Positions 59,446 through 64,000 of a stretch of 64,000 nt of DNA are shown here, piece by piece. Position numbers and translations under genes: made by a program. How positions within the stretch are numbered: position 1 is the first letter of the stretch; the number at the start of each line of letters is the position of its first letter. The notes under the pieces were generated by a model. It had not been told where the DNA came from and made no database searches. It saw only the letters and a list, made by a program, of their open reading frames with translations. Source of the stretch: Dictyoglomus turgidum DSM 6724 (lineage in GTDB: Bacteria > Dictyoglomota > Dictyoglomia > Dictyoglomales > Dictyoglomaceae); NCBI RefSeq assembly GCF_000021645.1, contig NC_011661.1:404723-468722 (forward strand), given 5' to 3'.

Positions 59446-59483
59446 CATATGCTAATTTTTCCATTTGCCCATATTAGCATATG
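59446..59483. promoter_or_regulatory. Inverted-repeat operator of the ArsR cluster
   Basis: CATATGCTAA (59446-59455) and TTAGCATATG (59474-59483) are exact reverse complements separated by 18 bp. One arm overlaps the -10 of the minus-strand promoter and the other lies between it and the start codon. Long AT-rich inverted repeats of this kind are typical ArsR/SmtB targets. Confidence 0.75.
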
Positions 59484-59499
59484 AAAAATTAAAATTCAA
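59471..59499 (-). promoter_or_regulatory. Promoter of the ArsR/DGC/ferredoxin cluster
   Basis: On the minus strand TTGAAT (59494-59499), a 17-bp spacer and TAATAT (59471-59476). The -10 is covered by the inverted repeat. Confidence 0.7.
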
Positions 59500-59506
59500 G
59501 TTAAAG

Positions 59507-59534
59507 TTGTGTTAAGACATTTTTTTGATATAAT
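59507..59534 (+). promoter_or_regulatory. Divergent promoter of the broken MFS gene
   Basis: TTGTGT (59507-59512), a 16-bp spacer and a perfect TATAAT (59529-59534), 37 nt before the ATG at 59571 with SD AAGGAGGTG. Promoter and SD are intact although the gene is not. Confidence 0.65.
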
Positions 59535-59570
59535 TTTTAAAAAGTATTTCCCAAGGAGGTGTTCTATTTC

Positions 59571-60711
59571 ATGGAGAATACTGCTCTTTTGAAAAAGAGA
59601 TAGATTCTTATATTTTTAGGAATAATCATCTATGTTTGTCTTGGGACTGTTTACTCATGGAGTGTATTTAGAAAGCCTCTTGAAAGTATTTTACAGATTT
59701 CGGCTTTTCAAAGTGGACTTCCCTATATGCTCTTTTTATTCTTCTTTGTTCTCTTTATGGCATTCTCTGGAAGATATATCAGTAGGTTTTCTCTCAAATT
59801 AATTATTTTCGTAGGAGGACTTTGGGTTGGTATTGGTTGGATCCTTTCTGGAATTTTTAAGAGCATAAATGTCATTGCCATAACTTATGGAATTATCGCA
59901 GGAAGTGGAGTAGGAATAGTATATGGGGTACCTATTTCAGTAATTTCCAAATGGTTTCCAGATAAAAGGGGACTTGCTATGGGGCTTGTAATTTCTGGAT
60001 TTGGGTTATCTCCCCTTTTACTGCACCCTTAGCAAGGTATTGATAGTGCTTATTGGTATGGTATTTAAGCTTCCTCCAGCTAATTTTTCTGTGGGTTCTG
60101 TAAAACTTGAAAAGAAAAAGATATTATCAGAGTTAACCACAAAAGAGATGTTAAAGAACCCTAAGTTTTATGGGCTTTGGTTATGTTATACTGTAGGTAC
60201 TTTAATAGGGCTAATGATTATAGGAATAACGAGTCCTGTAGGAGAAGAAATAGTAGGACTTGATCCTAAATTTACTGCAAGTTTGGTTTCCTTTTTTGCA
60301 ATTTTTAATGCTGTAGGAAGACCCCTTTTTGGATGGATAACAGATAAGATTTTTCCAAGAAAAGCAAGTTTTATCTCTTATCTTATGGCTATAACTGCAT
60401 CTTTCTTTATGATTATAACTGGTGGTAATAATTTGACATTGTATATAATTTCTTTTTCTCTTTTCTGGTTAATTTTAGGATCTTGGCTTGCTATTGCTCC
60501 TGCATCTACCGTTATTCTTTTTGGAGAGAAGAATTATAGACAAAATTATGGTATAGTTTTTACTGCTTATGGTTTTGGAGCAATTCTTGGTGGAATCATT
60601 TCAGTTATGTTGAGGGATATTTGGGGAAGCTATTTTTATGTATTCCATGTAATAATAGGATTGGGTATTATTGGTATGCTTATTGCAGGAATATTATTGA
60701 AAGAAGATTAA
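59571..60711 (+). pseudogene. Major facilitator (oxalate/formate antiporter-like) transporter, multiply disrupted
   Basis: From ATG 59571 the frame reads ten codons to an in-frame TAG at 59601. It then continues in the same frame (LIFLGIIIYVCLGTVYSWSV, GLAMGLVISGFGLS) to 60032. Near the CCCC at 60012 a shifted frame carries PFTAPLARY, followed by a stop and a short deletion. The 60001 frame resumes VLIVLIGMVFKLPPANF and runs intact to 60711 (GIVFTAYGFGAILGG). Joined, these pieces form one 12-helix OFA-type transporter. One nonsense codon, a frameshift and a deletion argue against sequencing error. It is divergent from the ArsR cluster. Confidence 0.85.
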
Positions 60712-61361
60712 ATTACCTCTTTTAAATACTCCTTTACTTCCCATAGAGAATTAAAGACTTTATAGGCTCTTTTGAGGGTTTCAGGATGGGGTGGCTTAAA
60801 GTCAATAATAAGAAGGGGGGTCATCCCAGCCCTTTTTGCTGCAAGCACTCCATTATCTGAATCCTCAAGAACAATACATTCCTTAGGGTTAGCCTTAAGT
60901 CTTTGAGCAGTAAGCAAAAATATATCAGGCTCTGGTTTGCTTTTTTCTACATCGTCTCCACACACAATCACGTCAAATTTATTTAAAATTTTAGCTCTTT
61001 CAAGAAGGGGAATAGCCCTTTCCCTCTCTGTAGATGTAGCTATTCCTCTTGGTATCTTCTTTTCATCAAGAAAATCTAAAAGTTCAAAGAATCCGCCCTT
61101 TACAGGTAGACCATTTTTCTCAATATATTCCTCTATAAGCTCCTTTTTTCTTTTATATATCTCGTCAAAGGGTATATCTCCTAAATACTTTTTAAAAATT
61201 CTTTCTGTCTCTAAAATGTTAACTCCCACAGTCTCATAATAAATCTCTTCGTTTATAATATATCCAAACTCTTCTAAGGCTTTTTTCCAGAAGATATAAC
61301 CCAGCCTCTCAGTATCAAAAATGACTCCATCCATATCAAAAATTACTGCCGAAACCTTCAT
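60708..61361 (-). CDS. HAD-superfamily sugar-phosphatase/beta-phosphoglucomutase-like
   Basis: A 217-aa HAD subfamily IA protein: AVIFDMDGVIFDTERLG (nucleophile and acid/base aspartates), IATSTERERA, KSKPEPDIFLLTAQRL and VLEDSDNGVLAAKRAGM. The cap (residues 16-80) is the small helical type of beta-phosphoglucomutase and sugar phosphatases. ATG 61361 is used because GAGGAG precedes it; the open frame starts further upstream. The substrate is unknown. It overlaps the 3' end of the MFS pseudogene by 4 bp. Confidence 0.88.
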   Translation of the reverse strand: MKVSAVIFDMDGVIFDTERLGYIFWKKALEEFGYIINEEIYYETVGVNILETERIFKKYLGDIPFDEIYKRKKELIEEYIEKNGLPVKGGFFELLDFLDEKKIPRGIATSTERERAIPLLERAKILNKFDVIVCGDDVEKSKPEPDIFLLTAQRLKANPKECIVLEDSDNGVLAAKRAGMTPLLIIDFKPPHPETLKRAYKVFNSLWEVKEYLKEVI

Positions 61362-61403
61362 ATTCTCCTCTTCAAAATTTTTATAATAAAAATAGTAAAA
61401 CAT

Positions 61404-61783
61404 ATTGATTTTTGTTTTTCAAGGGTAATGGATATTACTGACTATGATTTAGAGGTTGAATATGCCCAAGAGATGAAGAAAAAGAATCAGGCAAAAAGTA
61501 TGTGAAATTTGAAAACAGAATGATTTTAATATAAAAAGTTAAAATCTATCTTTTCAAGGCATGGAATATAGTTTTTGCATACATTTTAAGGGACAGTAAA
61601 GAGAAGAGCTATTCCATTAAGTGTTGATGAAGTTCTTATTTCCTTAAAAGGCAGGACAATACAAAATAGGATTTGGGTTATAAATAGAAGTAAGTCGTTG
61701 GACTGTTTTTTAAATCTTTGATCTTGAAGGAATTTTTTGTTTTTTCTATACTTTAATTGATAGATAAAAGTTGGGAGGCATTT
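61404..61783. other. Intergenic region with short coding-like remnants
   Basis: Two fragments are visible on the plus strand: a 25-codon frame from 61428 (MDITDYDLEVEYAQEMKKKN) and a 40-codon open stretch at about 61590-61722 (RRAIPLSVDEVLISLKGRTI). Neither has a proper SD or family match that I can name. They look like relics of deleted genes. A GGGAGG at 61773-61778 is the SD of the next gene. Confidence 0.3.
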
Positions 61784-63040
61784 ATGGTTAAGTATAAATT
61801 TCCTGAGGGTTTTTTGTGGGGGACTGCAACCGCATCTCATCAAATTGAGGGCGACAATTTTTACAATGATTGGTGGGAATTTGAAAAACAAGGCAAGGTG
61901 AAAAATGGACAAGTTTCTGGAAAAGCTTGTGATAGTTGGAATAGGTATGAAGAGGATTTTGATCTTATTGAAAAGCTGAACAATAATGCCTATAGGTTCT
62001 CCATAGAGTGGAGTAGGATAGAACCCGAGGAAGGAAGGTTTGATGAGTCTGCTCTTGAAAGATATAGATCTATGCTTATTTCTTTGAGAAGGAGAAACAT
62101 AGAGCCGTTTGTTACTTTGCATCACTTTACTAACCCCTTATGGATGGCCAAAAGGGGTGGATGGCTAAATCCAGATATTATTGATTATTATTTACGCTAT
62201 GTAAAGAAGATTGTAAGTGAGTTTAAAGATCTAGTAAATTATTGGATGACCATAAATGAGCCCAATGCCTATGCTTTTATGGCATATCTTTATGGACAAT
62301 TTCCACCCCAAGGAAAAAGTTTAATAAAGATGCTCCGAGTTTTGAATAACATGGCAAAGGCTCACGCTAAAGCCTATGAGGTTATCCATCAGATATCTCC
62401 TGACGCAAAGGTAAGCATTGCCTATAATGTGATCTATTTTGAACCTAAAAACCCTAATTCTTTTATAGATAGAAAATTTGCTAATTTTGGGGATAGAATT
62501 TACAATAGGGTATTCATAGAAACTCTTCTTACTGGGAAATTTTCCTCTCCCTTTATTAAAGAAGAAATTCCATACGCAAAGAATACCTTAGACTATCTTG
62601 GAATAAACTATTACACTAGGATACTTATGGGGCTAAAGATGGGATCTCCTGAGGGAGAAACTTCAGATTTTGGTTGGGAGATTTATCCTGAGGGAATTTA
62701 TAAAGTAGTAAAAAGATTTTACGGTTTAACAAAAAAGCCTATTTACATTACAGAAAATGGGATATCTGATGCCAAGGATGAAAAAAGACCAAAATATCTC
62801 ATCTCTCACCTTATTCAGCTTCATAGAGCTATAGAGGAAGGAGTAGATGTGAGGGGATATTTCCATTGGTCATTGATGGACAATTTTGAGTGGGCTGAAG
62901 GATTTTTACAAAGGTTTGGACTTTTTGAGACCGATTTTAATACCTTTGAGAGGAAATGGAGAGAAAGTGCCAGGATATATAGTGAGATTGCAAAAAACAA
63001 TGGAATAACAGAAGCTATGGAAGAAAAATTTCTTAAATAG
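61784..63040 (+). CDS. Beta-glucosidase/beta-galactosidase, glycoside hydrolase family 1
   Basis: A 418-aa GH1 enzyme: FPEGFLWGTATASHQIEGDN at the N-terminus, RFSIEWSRIEPEEG, acid/base Glu159 in TINEPNAY and nucleophile Glu324 in YITENGI, closing with YFHWSLMDNFEWAEGF. It hydrolyses cello- or other beta-linked disaccharides in the cytoplasm and could finish products of the GH16 laminarinase. It is slightly shorter than most GH1 (440-480 residues). ATG 61784 follows GGGAGG; the longer frame from 61757 lacks an SD. Convergent with the next gene, with an 8-bp overlap. Confidence 0.93.
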   Translation: MVKYKFPEGFLWGTATASHQIEGDNFYNDWWEFEKQGKVKNGQVSGKACDSWNRYEEDFDLIEKLNNNAYRFSIEWSRIEPEEGRFDESALERYRSMLISLRRRNIEPFVTLHHFTNPLWMAKRGGWLNPDIIDYYLRYVKKIVSEFKDLVNYWMTINEPNAYAFMAYLYGQFPPQGKSLIKMLRVLNNMAKAHAKAYEVIHQISPDAKVSIAYNVIYFEPKNPNSFIDRKFANFGDRIYNRVFIETLLTGKFSSPFIKEEIPYAKNTLDYLGINYYTRILMGLKMGSPEGETSDFGWEIYPEGIYKVVKRFYGLTKKPIYITENGISDAKDEKRPKYLISHLIQLHRAIEEGVDVRGYFHWSLMDNFEWAEGFLQRFGLFETDFNTFERKWRESARIYSEIAKNNGITEAMEEKFLK

Positions 63041-64000
63041 TATAGATTTTATCTTCGGGGATGTAATTTTTAACTTTTGAGGATATAAAATTTAAAAGTT
63101 CTTCTTTTGTGGAAGGAGAGTAAGTATAGGCATCTATATCCTCTACATAAGGGAAGAGAGTAATCTCATTTTCAAACTTTTTTCTCATCCTTTTTAAATA
63201 CTCCTTAGGAATTCTAAATACACCTATGGTGATATCTTGAATTTTAGATGCTGGTATTTCACTAAATATATAATCTATAAATTTTTTATAAATCTCTTTC
63301 CAATTTTCCACGAGTATTATAGGATCAAAGCTCAATCTTACTTTCCATCCATCATGAATTGCCCTCTTTATGGTATTTATCCTTAAAGAAAGATTCGGAG
63401 TTTTCTCATACCTTTCAATAATCTCTTGGGGAAGGAGGGTCCAGGCTAAGATAATATTAGGGGACGGCTTTAAATTTTTAATTGCCGTATAATTGACACT
63501 TTTTGTTCTCACTTCAAGAATTAGATTTTCTTTTGAATAAGCATAATTTACAAATCTGCTAAAAAAGGGCACTATTTCTTCCATAGCTAAAAGATCAGTC
63601 TCATAAGAAGGAGACAAATAAAGGGGATGTTTTTTAAGGATTTCATCTATCTCTTTAAAGTAATCTTCTATATTAACAAATATAACTATGTTAGCAGAAG
63701 AGTACATGCCCTTTAAGAAACAATAATCACAGTTGAAAATACAATTTACTATAAGATTGGCGTAATAAAAATATGGGTGTCCAAAATTTTGGCAAAGGGA
63801 TGATGCAGGGGAGAGGAATTTTTCTCTTTTTTTTGCAAGGATTAATTTTTTACTCAGCTCTTGTAATTTATAATTTTGTCTTGGCCTTGAAAATACCTCT
63901 TTATAATGGTTAACAGTGATTATTTGAGAATTGGGAAATTTTTTAAGGATCTCCTTAGTTATTTCATGAGATATTATCTCCTTTTCCACATATATATGGG
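63033..64000 (-). CDS. Radical SAM protein, spore photoproduct lyase-like, 5' end outside window
   Basis: The visible 318+ residues hold the radical SAM motif CIFNCDYC (near residue 82), LVNYAYSKENLILEVRTKS, LSFDPIILVENWKEIYKKFIDYI and the terminal segment of SplB-like proteins. A GTG at 63989 could start the chain, but the frame stays open to the window edge (HIYVEKEI...), and homologs have similar residues upstream, so the true start is probably beyond 64000. Spore photoproduct lyase repairs UV-damaged spore DNA. Here a related but different function is likely, since sporulation is not otherwise suggested. Confidence 0.75.
   Translation of the reverse strand, partial: HIYVEKEIISHEITKEILKKFPNSQIITVNHYKEVFSRPRQNYKLQELSKKLILAKKREKFLSPASSLCQNFGHPYFYYANLIVNCIFNCDYCFLKGMYSSANIVIFVNIEDYFKEIDEILKKHPLYLSPSYETDLLAMEEIVPFFSRFVNYAYSKENLILEVRTKSVNYTAIKNLKPSPNIILAWTLLPQEIIERYEKTPNLSLRINTIKRAIHDGWKVRLSFDPIILVENWKEIYKKFIDYIFSEIPASKIQDITIGVFRIPKEYLKRMRKKFENEITLFPYVEDIDAYTYSPSTKEELLNFISSKVKNYIPEDKIYTI

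Noticed and set aside
61586-62125. 179-codon minus-strand frame across the start of the GH1 gene
   Set aside because: The plus strand encodes conserved GH1 N-terminal motifs; the antisense frame has no start signals or family features.
1-64000. CRISPR array, rRNA operon, insertion sequence or integrated phage
   Set aside because: No regularly spaced short repeats, rRNA sequence, transposase or integrase motif, or terminal inverted repeats with a target duplication were seen.

Overview
The window is AT-rich DNA (roughly one third G+C by eye) with tightly packed operons, Shine-Dalgarno (SD) sequences of the AGGAGG/GGGGG type and many secreted or lipoprotein polysaccharide-degrading enzymes. 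Gene content and protein style suggest a thermophilic, anaerobic, plant-polysaccharide-fermenting bacterium, most probably Dictyoglomus. That name is inferred from recognition; no database was searched. A candidate outer-membrane barrel protein and many lipoproteins fit a two-membrane cell envelope.

Layout. 1-6.9 kb: end of an apiosidase-like hydrolase, a radical SAM protein, a fumarylacetoacetase-family (FAH) protein, then a minus-strand block of peroxiredoxin, flavin oxidoreductase, FabI and a DeoR regulator. 7-13.5 kb: LacI regulator, L-fucose isomerase and a ribose-type ABC transporter, probably for L-fucose or a similar deoxysugar. 13.5-29.8 kb: a second ribose-type ABC transporter (rhamnose-like), an ASRT-family protein, a fused E1 dehydrogenase with a split E2, two dehydrogenases, a TIM-barrel isomerase, a class II aldolase, L-rhamnose isomerase and rhamnulokinase. 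A degraded CUT1 transporter remnant lies inside this block. 29.8-30.3 kb: superoxide reductase.

30.4-50.8 kb is a large pectin-utilisation region: three pectate lyases, a pectin methylesterase, an FnIII lipoprotein, a porin-like protein, a CUT1 ABC transporter, a GH4 alpha-galacturonidase-like enzyme, two beta-propeller-repeat proteins, KDG kinase, an IclR regulator, and an unusual trio of DHOD/ferredoxin protein, FAD oxidoreductase and zinc dehydrogenase. The enzymes would de-esterify and cleave homogalacturonan outside the cell, import the oligomers, split them to galacturonate and feed 2-keto-3-deoxygluconate into glycolysis. The uronate isomerase and reductase steps are not recognisable here unless the trio supplies part of them.

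50.8-64 kb is mixed: threonine aldolase, a CE4 deacetylase with an altered zinc motif, a modular GH16 laminarinase, YbjQ-family protein, tRNA-Leu(CAG), an auxin-efflux-type carrier, a small ArsR-controlled Fe-S/cysteine-protein cluster divergent from a broken MFS gene, a HAD phosphatase, a GH1 beta-glucosidase and a spore-photoproduct-lyase-like radical SAM protein cut by the window edge.

The most interesting items are the E1/lipoyl/E2 set lacking E3 and an E3-binding domain inside a deoxysugar operon, the ArsR/DGC/ferredoxin/HdrA-like cluster with its inverted-repeat operator, the redox trio in the pectin operon, recurring SD-like elements in leaders of secreted-protein genes, U-tract-free intercistronic stem-loops, and three gene remnants caught in decay.
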